A stretch of 64,000 nucleotides of DNA from Gari tellinella (GCA_922989275.2 OV277857.1:2976001-3040000); one strand, 5' to 3'. Shown: positions 11,160 to 21,279, numbered from the stretch's first letter. A program made the numbers and translations. Notes: generated from the sequence alone by a model not told the origin.

Positions 11160-11411
11160 TTAACCCTTTACCTTATAGAAGCGCCTTTTAGCGGATATGA
11201 TTTATTCCTCCGCTGAAGAAAATAGTTCCAATTTAATCAGTAATGAATATGTATTATGGGGAATATTTTCTAGATTATAGCACATGATAGCTTAAAGCAG
11301 GCTGAAAGTAAAACAGAATGCGCCCTAAGGCGCATTCTGCTTTACTTTCAACCTGCTTTAAGAAGTCACCTATCTTAAGTACTATAAATAGGCTATCAGG
11401 TAAAGGGTTAA
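11160..11411 (-). mobile_element. A-family TTAA MITE, full length
   Basis: TTAACCCTTTACCTTATAG to CAGGTAAAGGGTTAA, with the palindrome at about 11293-11362. Confidence 0.85.
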
Positions 11412-11412
11412 G

Positions 11413-11600
11413 GTATTCTCCTTTATGTCTTCACCATACCCTATGTTGTGACCATTCATTGGAATGGTCTCAAAGAGACGATTCCAATGAATAGTCACAA
11501 CATAGGGTTCTGTGGAGGAATAAGGATGTTAGTATTTTTTATACCCACCTTATTTGGAGCTTACAGTTGCTGTCATGATACTCACTTTATCTGGGGCTCG
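11413..11600. mobile_element. E-like element, divergent palindrome
   Basis: Palindrome ccctatgttgtgaccattca...; the right part ends ttatttggagctta. The outer CAGGG termini are eroded. Confidence 0.5.
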
Positions 11601-11638
11601 GAGTTACTGTCACGGTGTGCATTTCTCTACATGTACAG

Positions 11639-11719
11639 GTGGATTGGTAGGGGTTTCTAGGATGCCAAGTAATGAGAATGTACCCACCATGTCGGTAGCC
11701 TCTACCACCAGGCTGAATG
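11639..11719 (+). CDS. possible cassette exon (weak)
   Basis: There is one open frame across 81 nt between catgtacag and a strong donor gtaagg, reading GGLVGVSRMPSNENVPTMSV then ASTTRLNG. The other two frames are closed. It would be a symmetric phase-1 exon, unlike the phase-0 PLC-beta exons, and is Ser/Thr-rich like a linker. No family is recognised. It could belong to the variable linker of the PLC-beta gene or be chance. Confidence 0.25.
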
Positions 11720-11819
11720 GTAAGGTCCTGTGTTGTCAAGTGGTATACGTAGATGGGGACGTGGGACAGTAGGGTATTTCAACCCTTGTCCCCCTACTCA
11801 GTTTCTGAAGTCAATGCAT

Positions 11820-12217
11820 GGTAGAGAATGATTAGTGGCTGTATTTGGTTCTAGCCAGATCTACGGATGAGTTTTGGTAGAATGAATATTGTGTGTGAGA
11901 CATGCATGATCTGTCTTCTGTTCAGTATGTTTTCCTAGAACTGTGTTGGTGGTTATCTTTCAGTTTTCTCCCTTGTTTGTGTCCTTCCTTTCAGTTTAAG
12001 TATTGATTATTTCTTGTGACTATTTTTGCATGTTTGTTTTATGTTTACAAAGTATTTTATTTCTGTCTTAATTTCTGTGATAAAATCTACTTTTGCATTT
12101 TATTTATGAACGATTTTGATTCACTTCCAAAAATCTCTCACCAGACTACAAAGTTTGATTAGAGGTTTGCCATAAAGACGGTCATGGGTTCTCCTTCAAA
12201 ATAAACCTCGCCCTCCT
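11820..12217. other. no feature recognised
   Basis: T-rich sequence without ORF, repeat termini or splice-bounded frame. Confidence 0.5.
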
Positions 12218-12470
12218 TTAACCCGTTACCCCATAGCCTATATCTAGCTGAAACACAAGATACAATTTACAGCAGATTGAAAGTAAAGCAGAATGTGAAA
12301 GCACGTTCTGGTTTACTTTAAACCTGCTTTAAGTTAGGATAAATGAAACAATTCTGACAGTACCGTACATATTCATGGCTGTACAAAGTGCAACTGTTTT
12401 CTTTCAACTTGCTTTAAGTAGTCACCTTTCTTCAAAACTAGAAAAGAAGCAAGGGGGTAAAGAGTAAAAG
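12218..12470 (+). mobile_element. A-family chimera: left ends on both sides
   Basis: Starts TTAACCCGTTACCCCATAGCC; after the palindrome and part of a right arm it switches to the inverse left arm (cttcaaaactagaaaagaag). Confidence 0.55.
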
Positions 12471-12685
12471 GAATGTGAGGTTTGTTTTGAGGGAGAATCA
12501 TGGAAACTTATGATGTTGTACATGTCTTTATGTATTTAACTGTATGCATTAAAATCCTGCTATTATAATCACTCACAAAGGAAAGTTTGTTTTTACGCCC
12601 AGAAAACATGTTGTTATGTCCATACTATTTTACCCTTGTCCATTCTTCAGATCATTCATTTGTCTATATGTCCATATTTGGTACA

Positions 12686-12784
12686 TACTTTTCCCTGTCA
12701 AAGCTACAACCTTATAATTTTACAGGATATTTGCACAAACTGGTATACTGTTAAATTATAAGGTTGTAGAAGGAAATATGTACC
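12686..12784. repeat. fold-back repeat
   Basis: tggtacatacttttcc...ctacaaccttataattt and its inverse aaattataaggttgtagaag...tatgtacca enclose about 30 bp. Confidence 0.7.
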
Positions 12785-13120
12785 ATCAGAAAAAAATATA
12801 CATACTAACAGATTGCAGCTTAAAGGGAAATGGACAGCTGGTGATAAATATCTTTTAAATGAAAGATATTGAAAAAAAATCGCCTTCTGCCTTTGAAATT
12901 TTGAAAAATAATAAAAAATGAAGTAGTTAGAGCCGTTTAAACTTTGTGATATATGACTGTGCAAGCGACCATGGGGGCCGCCATTTTGTTTACCTGTGTG
13001 ACGTAACTAAGGCCTTCCGCGACCTTCCGGTTATAGCGAGTCTAACCGGGAATGCCGTAGAGTGCGCGGAATTTACATCGATAACATTAATAAACTGAAA
13101 TACTGAGAAAAATTGGGCAT

Positions 13121-13450
13121 GTGGAGGAAGGTAAAAACACTTTAGAACTTCAGTGTTACGAATTCGATCCTAAATTATCAGAGAATGTAATATTAGAAGA
13201 CAGAGACTACGACGGGTCGGGCGAAGAGAAAGCGCATTCGCCGGACGAATTTGCGACTGCAATACTTGTGTATAAATGCCTACAAAGGAGGTTAATACTT
13301 GCTGAAGAACAAATGAAATGACGATTGGGTGTCTTGGTGACAATGAGTGCATAGCAGAACCATCAAAATTTCGAGCTATTAGTGCTTAATCCAGCCATAC
13401 TTGAGGTAGCGTATATCAGGCAAATACAGGGCTGCCATTTCTCCGGATTT
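13121..13450 (+). pseudogene. decayed P2X7-C-terminal-like fragment inside element M
   Basis: An open frame (13121-13321) reads EEGKNTLELQCYEFDPKLSE and continues acidic to EEQMK and a stop. It opens with GTG; the nearby ATG at 13119 is in another frame. CYEFDP resembles the Y-x-F/Y-x-P start of P2X7-C-terminal-like (zinc-binding) proteins, which are expanded in bivalves. After the stop, another frame gives a DWCLG...EC remnant where such proteins have DWCxCG. A C element then interrupts the locus at 13427. The family call is a memory-based inference. Confidence 0.3.
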
Positions 13451-13681
13451 TTCCTAAATCTCCGGATTTTTCCCCAGTACATAGTAGCTTAAAGCAGGCT
13501 AAAAGTAATGCAGAATGCGCCCGAAGGCGCATTCTGCTTTACTTAGAGCCTGCTTTAAGTAGTCGCATGTCAACAAAACAAGAAAAAGGCTAATGGGTAA
13601 AGGTACGATTCGTTGAATCGCACTTGAAAAATTCAAGTTTGGAAATCTTAGGATTTTTCATGTCAACTTATGGCAGCCCTG
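13427..13681. mobile_element. C element, TSD CAAATA
   Basis: Same termini and interior as the copy at 267-520. The target duplication CAAATA (13421-13426 and 13682-13687) is intact, so it inserted into M after the gene fragment was captured. Confidence 0.85.
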
Positions 13682-13936
13682 CAAATATCATAGGACACCG
13701 GAATCGGGCACGGATACTCTTGATAATATTTGCATACTGGTTGTGAATAAAGGCATCGAAGCCCTGTGACTTTCGAAAAAAGTTTCTCCGATATATTTAG
13801 TCTTATCTGTTAATATTTCCGTAAATATTAATCATAAACATCGGCTCCAGGATATCTTCGTTTTTTTACGGGGCTACGACTAAAACACGAGCAGATAAAG
13901 ACGATAATACATGTGCCGATTTTTATAACATCCAGT

Positions 13937-13984
13937 CAGAGACAGTGTATAGCCATATGGCTATATGGCTATACACTGTCTCTG
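13937..13984. repeat. perfect 21-bp inverted repeat hairpin
   Basis: The arms CAGAGACAGTGTATAGCCATA and their exact complement flank a 6-nt loop TGGCTA. No other copy was noticed in the window. Confidence 0.85.
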
Positions 13985-14199
13985 CATCCAGTACAAAACG
14001 GATGAGGTATTACATTTTTATTTAATAAAATAAGGGGGATCAAATTATTTTTCTGGTCTGTTATGAATTTTCCGTGACGTTTAACATCGGTTCTGGTCCT
14101 CAATCGGACATACATTTTTAGAAAATAGACCATTTATTCTCGGTATCGCAACATCCGGGAACTTTCGTACATCCAGGTCTCAATCACAGAGTTTCTCAA

Positions 14200-14545
14200 T
14201 ATCTCATTTGGATCCAAACTGTTGCTGACCTTTAAGTACAGTCAGTTTTGATTCCGATCTGGGTCCTAACTGTTTGTCAGTCTCTCGTACGGATAAAAGT
14301 TTCTTCAATGAGCTTTTCAATACATTCAAACCTTAGTTTGGATTTTCAATCACAGAGTTTCTCAATATCTCAGTTGGATCCAAACTGTTGCTGAACTTTT
14401 TGCACAGTCATTGACATGACAAATGTGGAATATCAATTTATCATCTAGCAATTGAGACTGGCAATGTCTGATTAAGATCCAAACTGATTAATTGTCTGCT
14501 GAACAAAGTATTTGATATTCTGATCTGGGTCAAAACTGAACGCTC
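14200..14545. repeat. cluster of GATCC-AAACTGTT half-palindrome words
   Basis: Five imperfect occurrences of a GATCYRGGTCYAAACTGTT-like word lie near 14210, 14258, 14384, 14466 and 14521, two of them within a repeated stretch tcaatcacagagtttctcaa. They resemble one arm of the J/B/I palindromes without the second arm. Confidence 0.55.
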
Positions 14546-16253
14546 TAGATAACGTGACCCGAGTGCTCATTTTTTGTATTAATGTCGTTTTTTACTTATC
14601 GTTATATATCTTGAGCTTATATAAAGATCTATGAAAATCATAATCGAAACAGATTCAGGACATATTTCAGCAGGCGGCTTTAATCTAGATCGCATTTTAT
14701 GCTGACATTCATCATCAACCACTAATCAATTAAGCTGCCTTGCAAATTGTACGATATGGACCGGAAATAATTACACACAACCCCTTTCTGCCTAAGACCC
14801 CCTCTGGGAAGAAGTAAGAAGCTTTAGGGCCTGCAGGGCATAAATATCCATATTACGTAATCTAATTAGCCGCACTTGCCAAACAGGGTTGTGATTTTAA
14901 ACACAGCTAGCAATTTGGCTACTTAAATATGCGATTACACGCCACGAGCCTTTTACCCTGTTTCTACTTCTGAAAATATGTGACCACTTAAAACAGGTTG
15001 AAAATACTTTCAGCCTGCTTTAAGCTTTTATCTGCTAAAATATTGAAAATATTTCTTATGATTTTTATTTGTGACAGTATGATATTGAAACTATTTTCTT
15101 CAGTATATGAAGGAATTAATTAAAGGCGTTAAAAGGCGTATTTATGGGGGAAAGGGTTACATCAAAACAAAAAAGCCAAGATCTTTAAAGAAAAAGAGAA
15201 TATTGGACACTTCTAGCTCTTGTGGTTTTGTATTGATCTAGATGTGTATGCTGCTTTTTTAAAAAGGCTAGAGTCTACCATAAAACTCGAATTTAAATCT
15301 TAAATTAAAATTCATTTAGGCCTATCTAAAAGTTGTTTGAGTTTTTTTCTACAGAAATGACGAGTGTAAAACTACACCCAGAAATAAGAACGATAAAACT
15401 AGATCCAATCAAAATCGGATTTGGACTCAAAGTAAGATCGCTCTATCAGATCGGGATCTAGAGAATCGCGATGATTAAATTAAGAAAGAAAAAAACCGAT
15501 CTAGATCTACCCGTACAATATGTAGATCTAGTAATGAGACTTTTTTCATTAAGAATTTCTGTAGCGTTGAATTCCTAAACCGAGACGAACCAGCTAGAAA
15601 ATGCTGATTTGTAAACGAGTTGGTAGATCTAAGCCAGTTCAAGATTTAGGTCTAGATCAGCACAATATCGCACTGATTATCAGATTTTTTTTTATTGTAG
15701 ATCTAGATCTATTATTATAAACATCAATCAAGGTATTATGGATGTCGCCATACTCTACTGTTAGCCATTTCGCAGCATTGTTTTCCCAGATTCTATAGCT
15801 GGGAATTGGAACGGACATTTCTGTAAGCCAATTAACGATAGCTTCTGATCGTTTCTGGATCTACACGACCTTTCAAGTTCATCATAAACAATATGAATAT
15901 ACCATCTATCTATTATCTTTTTTTTTAACTGTATGCGACCTTGAATTAAGCTTGCCGTTACCCTTACTGACGAAGTGTGAAATGTCCGTCCAAGTTACAG
16001 TGGTTGAGTGAAAGAGCCAATCAGCGTTTAGGCCTTTGTGTCGTCACAAAATGGATAAAAATCGAGGGTTCCGAATGATAGCTTTGCCAATATGGCGGCG
16101 CCCGTTCCAATTAGCGATAGCTTACCTGTATGCAGTAAATCGATCTTTTTCGTACCTTATCGATGAGTAATAATTGCAGGACCTTCATGAATGTTGCTTT
16201 TAGGATAAAATCTAGGATCTAAGACCATATTGTCATCAGCTGTCCGTTTTCCT

Positions 16254-16503
16254 TTAACTCTTTCCTCCCTGAAACTTTAAATGGTCATATCCAGTTTCCA
16301 TTTAATTCTAGTCGATTTCTGACTTTTAAGGGTTGTTTTTGTCAATGTTTGGCATTGTGACAAACAGTGAGGACCCTGATCAGAGGGCTCCTTAGGAGCC
16401 CTCTGATCTGGGTCTTCACTGTTTGCATAGGACAGGTGTACTATTTACATGTTCACTGTTTGCAAAGGACGCCTATATGCGGGACTAGGGTTCAAAGGGT
16501 TAA
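16254..16503. mobile_element. B-family TTAA MITE
   Basis: TTAACTCTTTCCTCCCTGAA to CTAGGGTTCAAAGGGTTAA. Palindrome GACCCTGATCAGAGGGCTCC with complement. It shares its left TTAA with element M. Confidence 0.85.
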
Positions 16504-16628
16504 AGCAGGCTCAAAGGAAAGCAGAATGTGCCCTAAGGCCTATTCTATTTTACTTTCAACCTGCCGTAAGTGGTAACCTGTCTTCAAAACTAGCAACACT
16601 GAACAGGCTATGGGCAAATAGGTTTAAT
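16500..16628 (-). mobile_element. A-family partial copy
   Basis: Palindrome and left arm only (aaagcaggctcaaagg... to aacaggctatgggcaaatag). Confidence 0.6.
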
Positions 16629-16629
16629 T

Positions 16630-17736
16630 TTAACCCTTACCATTCTAGCAGTAGATATGACTGCCATAGTGATTAATTGACGGACATGAGCCCCCCCGGA
16701 CACGAGCCCAGGGCTCCAGATAAGAGGTAGTTATTTCAACAAATCCAACATTATCTCACTAATTTCAGCACCAAATCCTATGGTGTTACTACTCATTAGA
16801 ATTGTCTCGAAGAGACGATTCTAATGAGTAGTGACACCATAGGGTTTTATTCAGAAATAAAGATTTTAGATCTTGAAAAACTACCCTTATCTGTTGCTCT
16901 GCGAGCCCCCCGGCCGATTTTGCGCAGGCGGACACAAGCCCCCTGCCTGTTTTGCGCGGGCGGACATAAGCCCCCCTGGTCGAACAGATTATTAACTAAT
17001 GTTTTGTTAATATTTGTAGCAAAAAAATAAGTTTTTCTTCGGCTATAAATATTGCCTTGCTTGTTAGTAATAATTCGCCATTTACTAATTGTTTCATTTT
17101 AATCATAATAGTATTTAATTAATACATCTTAGGAAAAAGATAATGATTATAGATCTAATCATTTTTATTGTCATCTTGATTGCACAATAGTGACAAAATA
17201 AGATAATCGTTGCCTATTAGTTATTCAAACTGTCGGTAACACTTTGATGATACATCGAATTAATTGTTTACATGACTCTTTTTACTGAAGTAACACCGCC
17301 AATGAAACGTGTAAGTTTGATAGATTGTTTGAATCTATTGTCCTTATAATCGTAAGTTTAAGGTGTTGTTAGTGTCTCATAATTCTCAAAGTTATCAAAC
17401 ATTTGGGGTTAAAAACACATTAAATAAACTGCAATTATGACAAGATAACACTTAAAAACACGTTTTGAAGTTTTAAATCTAAATTTTTACACAATAAAAC
17501 ATGTTTCTTATCATACGGTCCGCCCGCGCAAAATCGGCTGGGGGGGGGGGGGGGGCTCATGTCCGCTTACCATAGTGATTACCTATGCAACCAATTTGGA
17601 CCCTGATGAGACGCCCCCTAATTGTTTGACACTCTGACCTTGTTTTGAAAATAAATGTTGAAAATTCCATTCAAAGAATAGTTAGCTGACTACAATTGTT
17701 GCAGACAACCAAATTACCCAGCATGCAAAGAGTTAA
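16630..17736. mobile_element. J-family MITE interrupted by N
   Basis: A J right end (cagcatgcaaagagTTAA, 17733-17736) and a J left arm around 16633-16675 bracket N. ccatagtgatta appears on both sides of the insertion. Confidence 0.6.
16681..17565. mobile_element. N element (CGGACATGAGCCCCCC termini) with nested E
   Basis: CGGACATGAGCCCCCCC at the left and GGGGGGCTCATGTCCG at the right, with internal ggcggacayaagccccc repeats, an E copy (16709-16900) and a 16-G run at 17540-17555. Confidence 0.65.
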
Positions 17737-17812
17737 AATAAGCTTCCTTTGAGTGGTGGTATTCAGAAAAGTTTTATTGTTGATGTGTGTAACCATTTGC
17801 AGTCATATGCAG

Positions 17813-18072
17813 GGGCCCGTTTCATAAAACTTCTTACGACAAATGTTGTCGTAAGTCAAAACTTTCAATTACATTTAATTTCTGATTTCTCCATCTAATC
17901 CTGTTTCTCCATCTAATCCTGTCTTGTGGCATCTTTTTGGAATCGTCTTTTCAAGACGATTCCAAAAAGATGTCACAAGACAGGATTAGATGGAGAAATA
18001 AATAATAATGAAGACTTTTATGATCTGACTTACGACAACGTTTGTCGTAAGAAGCTTTATGAAACGGACTCC
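17813..18072. mobile_element. F element (GGGCCCGTTTCATAAA)
   Basis: GGGCCCGTTTCATAAAACTTC to the GAAGCTTTATGAAACGG end, subterminal palindrome TACGACAAATGTTGTCGTA, and a large central palindrome with AATCGTCTTTTCAAGACGATT. Confidence 0.8.
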
Positions 18073-18268
18073 TGGGCTCCAGATAAGAGTGTGTAACTTA
18101 TGTTTCCCAACTATTTCTCCTTTATGTTTACACTAAATCCTATGGTGTGACTACTTATTTGAATCATCTCAAAGAGACGATTCAAATAAGTAGTCACACC
18201 ATAGGGTTTGGTGCAGATATAAAAGTTTTCAGGTTTTGAAATACTGAGCCCCTTATCTGGGGCCCTTC
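18073..18268. mobile_element. E element
   Basis: ctgggctccagataagag to ttatctggggccctt. Palindrome arms read aaatcctatggtgtgactac and gtagtcacaccatagggttt. Confidence 0.75.
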
Positions 18269-18479
18269 ATACATATTGAAACATGCAATTTACTGGCTTT
18301 GTCCATAAAGTCATTGTTAGTCTCAGCTTTCTTGTTATGGCTTAACTCTTGGACCGCTACTAGCATTGAAATTGGATTTCTTATGCAAACAATATGGATC
18401 CTGTTAGGACTGTTCCATGAATTTCAAGTACAAGCGTGAACTGGACTCATGGCTGAATTGCCATTTCATGGTTTTAACT

Positions 18480-18720
18480 GAGTGAGCTAACTCATCCTAA
18501 ACAAACTGTGTACCTGTGAAGAGTAAGGTACACTTGTCCCATGCAAACAGTGTAGACCCAGATCAGAGGGCTCTAGAGCTATCTGCTTAGAGTCGGCACT
18601 TTTTGCAATTTTGAAAAAAAATAAAACAAAAAACTCAACCAAAATAGTAAAAAACGGACTTGAATTTATTGGAAACTGGAATGATCTATTTGAAGTTTCA
18701 CCGGAATGAATAATTTAACT
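18480..18720. mobile_element. degenerate B copy
   Basis: caaacagtgtagacccagatcagagggc without the second arm; right part tttgaagtttcaccgg. Confidence 0.5.
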
Positions 18721-18956
18721 CTTTCAACACCATGGACCTGTTTAAAATATACTTGTTACATTTGCAAACAGTGTATACCCAGATCAGAGGGCTATAATAG
18801 GAGCCCTCGGATCAGGTTCTACACTGTTTCCTAGTTTAGAGCCGTATTTATTAAACTACCTAGAATTCCAAGTAGAGTGGTTCATGTTTTTGTGACTAAA
18901 AGATCCACAAGGGAACCTTAAGACCCAAAATTGTCACAGAGTATGGAAATAGTTAA
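18715..18956. mobile_element. B2-family TTAA MITE
   Basis: TTAACTCTTTCAACACCATGG to the agttaa end. Palindrome CAAACAGTGTATACCCAGAT and complement. Confidence 0.75.
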
Positions 18957-19499
18957 GGCATATTTGAAAAAGATAATAACTCCATGTTTGTTGTAGCTTG
19001 TGGGCAAGAAACAATATTAGCTGTAGTAAACCACTTTCTTTTTAATCATGTTCTAGATTTAATGATAGTCTTTAAAACTGATTTAAAAAACAACAACATA
19101 AGAACAGAAGATAAGGATAATATTAAATTTGGTTAAATGTAGATTATAGGCATTCTATATACAATGTAGAAATATAGCTTTCAGAAATATTTGGTAAAAA
19201 ATAGAAACTAGAAATGTCCATTTGATGTTACAGGGGGAGGGTGGGGTGAGTTTAAATGGTTATTTACAAGATGTAAAATGTTCTATGTAAAATGTTCATC
19301 TATTGTATAAGTTGGTTATAGTCTTCCCTCAGTTTCTCATCTTAATTTTCATCCATTAATTATTCATAAGAATTACAGTTAATATGCAGTTCAAACTTAT
19401 TAAATTTACATACAGTTGTGGCCTCTTTCTTTATTTAATGTTTAAATAATCTGTGTAGATCATCAATGTTTTAAATTTTTATACAAGCGAAAGTATGCC
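18957..19499. other. no feature recognised
   Basis: AT-rich probable intron sequence; no ORF or repeat boundary seen. Confidence 0.45.
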
Positions 19500-19790
19500 T
19501 TCTATACCTTTAATTTATTCCTCCACTGAAGATTTACACTTTATACAGTCATGAATATGCACCATAAGTAATATTTTTTATATCCTAGCTGATTGGAGCT
19601 TAAAGCAGAATGTTCAAGCATTGAACATAGATAACCACTTAAAGCAGGCTGCAACTTTAGCTACAATCTGTTAGAATATAATATATTATACATGTATATA
19701 AAAAAATTATGATAAATATTCATGACTGTATAAATTAGGACTACTGGTTATTGTTTCAGTGGAGGAATAAATTGAGTGCTTAAAAATGTT
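19500..19790. mobile_element. two A right arms in head-to-head arrangement
   Basis: A reverse right arm (cctttaatttattcctcc...) and a direct right arm (...tcagtggaggaataaattga) flank palindrome debris. Confidence 0.5.
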
Positions 19791-19852
19791 AAAACACCCC
19801 AAACTCGAGGGAAACTGCATATCTGAGATTTACCGTAATTTTGAGCATTTTG

Positions 19853-20094
19853 TTAACTCTTTCAACACCATGGACGTTTAAAAAATATTTAAGTACATTT
19901 GCACACAGTGTAAACCCAGATCAGAGGGCTCATATAGGAGCCCTCTGATCTAGATTTACACTGTGTGCTAACTTAGAGCAGTATTTATTTAACTACCCAG
20001 AATTCCAAGTAGACTGGTTCATATTTTGGTAAATAAAATTATCCACAGGGGAATCTAATAACCAACAAGAGTTACTTAGTGTTGAAAGAGTTAG
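19853..20094. mobile_element. B2-family MITE
   Basis: TTAACTCTTTCAACACCATGG to TTAGTGTTGAAAGAGTTAG. Palindrome CACACAGTGTAAACCCAGAT; the centre reads CATATAGGAG. Confidence 0.8.
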
Positions 20095-20175
20095 TATCTA
20101 TTCTGTTTACTGTTGTAAATCCAAAGTGTTATTTCAAATATCATTATCTACCCCAGTAATACATGACTGTACTTT

Positions 20176-20250
20176 GTTATATTTTCTGATAGAGCCGAGC
20201 TTACTAATTCCACGTTTATATTTTCTGATAGAGCCGAGCTTACTAATTCC
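20176..20250 (+). repeat. 39-nt tandem duplication of a splice acceptor
   Basis: tatattttctgatagagccg plus agcttactaattcc occurs twice, with its CCG at 20195 and 20234, immediately before and into the first PLC-beta exon. Confidence 0.95.
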
Positions 20251-20347
20251 AACTCCGCTGGATGAGTTGAAGAAGGAGAAGAGCTACTTCAAGATGTTAG
20301 TGAAACGAGAGAGAGACCTAGACCTCCTCAAGAAAAAACATGATAAG
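20234..20347 (+). CDS. PLCB: PLC-beta exon: start of distal C-terminal coiled coil
   Basis: This exon has 38 codons, opens PSLLIPTPLDELKKEKSYF and closes LDLLKKKHDK. The acceptor is read as gatagag before CCG, which keeps phase 0; an AG two bases earlier is possible but would break the phase pattern. The donor is AAG/gtctgtg. DELKKEKSYFKMLVKRE followed by LLKKKH is the characteristic beginning of the PLC-beta C-terminal helix bundle. The acceptor and first codons are tandemly duplicated just upstream (20176-20211), and a TTAA MITE starts 7 nt after the exon end, so both splice sites are crowded by recent rearrangement. Confidence 0.85.
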
Positions 20348-20354
20348 GTCTGTG

Positions 20355-20612
20355 TTAACTCCTTGAACCCTAGTCACGCATATATGCATCATTTGCAAAC
20401 AGCGTACATGTGAAGAGTACACTTGTCCTATGCAAACAATGTAGACCCTGATCAGAGGGCTCCTTAAGGATCCCTCTGACCAGGGTCTACACTGTTTGTC
20501 ATTTGACATATATTGTAAAAATCAACCCTAAAAAGTCAACAATGGACTAGACTTAATTAAAAATTAGAAATTAAAAATTGTCCATTTTAGGTCTCAAGGA
20601 GGAAAGGGTTAA
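20355..20612. mobile_element. B-family MITE 7 nt inside an intron
   Basis: TTAACTCCTTGAACCCTAGTC to AAGGAGGAAAGGGTTAA. Palindrome centre TCCTTAAGGA; it starts 7 nt after the exon at 20234-20347. Confidence 0.85.
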
Positions 20613-20861
20613 CCCTTTACCCCATAGCCTGTTTCTAGTTTTGAAGACACATGATCACTTAAAGCAGGTTAAAAGTAAAACAGAATAAGCAATTTGACAC
20701 ATTTTGTTTTACTTTCAGCCTTCTTTGAGCGATCTAATAGGATATAGAAAATATTTCTTTTGCTGCATGTTTGTTAAAATCAAACCTTGATAGTCAAAAA
20801 AAGGACAAGATTTAATTGGAAATTGGAAATGCCTTTAAAAGTTTCAGGCATGAATGAGTTA
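20609..20861. mobile_element. A/B chimeric TTAA MITE
   Basis: Left end and palindrome are A type (TTAACCCTTTACCCCATAGCC); the right third is B type (caaaccttgatagtcaaaaa, ggaaattggaaatgcc, gtttcaggcatgaatgagtta). Confidence 0.7.
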
Positions 20862-20882
20862 CTAAGGTTGCATTCATATGTT

Positions 20883-21075
20883 CAGAGCTCCAGATAAGGG
20901 GAGTATTTCAAAAACTAAAATCTTTAATTTTTGCTTTAAACCCTATGGTGTCACTACTCATTAGAATCGTCTCTTCGAGACGATTCTAATGAGTAGTAAC
21001 ACCATAGTATTTAGTGCTGAAATAAGGGGAAAATTGTTGGATTAGTTCGTTTACTCCCTCTTATCTGGAGCCCTG
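20883..21075. mobile_element. E element abutting a PLC-beta acceptor
   Basis: CAGAGCTCCAGATAAGG to CTTATCTGGAGCCCTG, with ATGTT on both sides. Full palindrome with TCTCTTCGAGA centre. It ends 9 nt before the exon at 21085. Confidence 0.85.
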
Positions 21076-21084
21076 ATGTTACAG

Positions 21085-21279
21085 GCAAAAGATAACATGA
21101 AGGAAATCCACGATGTCCAAGTAGACAAGCTGTTGTCCCAGCATACGAAGGAGAGATCTGCCTTAGAGAAGGCCCACGCTAAAGGTCTGAAGAAGGCTGG
21201 CAAGTCAGGTACCATGGACGACACACAGAGACAGAATGCTGAAGACATGGCCAAACTTGCCAGAGATCAGGAGGAGAAG
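21085..21279 (+). CDS. PLCB: PLC-beta exon: coiled-coil segment 2
   Basis: This exon has 65 codons. It begins AKDNMKEIHDVQVDKLLSQH and ends AKLARDQEEK, with acceptor gttacag/GCA and a strong donor AAG/gtaagg. VQVDKLL...HTKERSALEKAH aligns with the PLC-beta segment that follows the LKKKH motif, with the usual charged heptads. The middle GKSGTMDDTQRQN is a polar break between helices. The polypyrimidine tract comes from the right end of an E-family MITE that stops 9 nt before the exon. Confidence 0.9.

Larger units (their letters stand above)
12820..16257. mobile_element. M: 3.4-kb TTAA-flanked element with gene remnant
   Basis: TTAA is present at both ends (12820-12823, 16254-16257), followed inward by inverted repeats AGGGAAATGGACAGCTGGTGA (left) and the near-match AGGAAAACGGACAGCTGATGA (right, reversed). 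Inside both ends lie a GCCGCCATWTTG motif and a tttgtGACG-like stretch ending aaggcc. The interior holds the P2X7-like fragment, a C element (13427-13681), a perfect 21-bp hairpin (13937-13984) and a degenerate A copy near 14950-15160. No transposase was seen. Confidence 0.65.
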
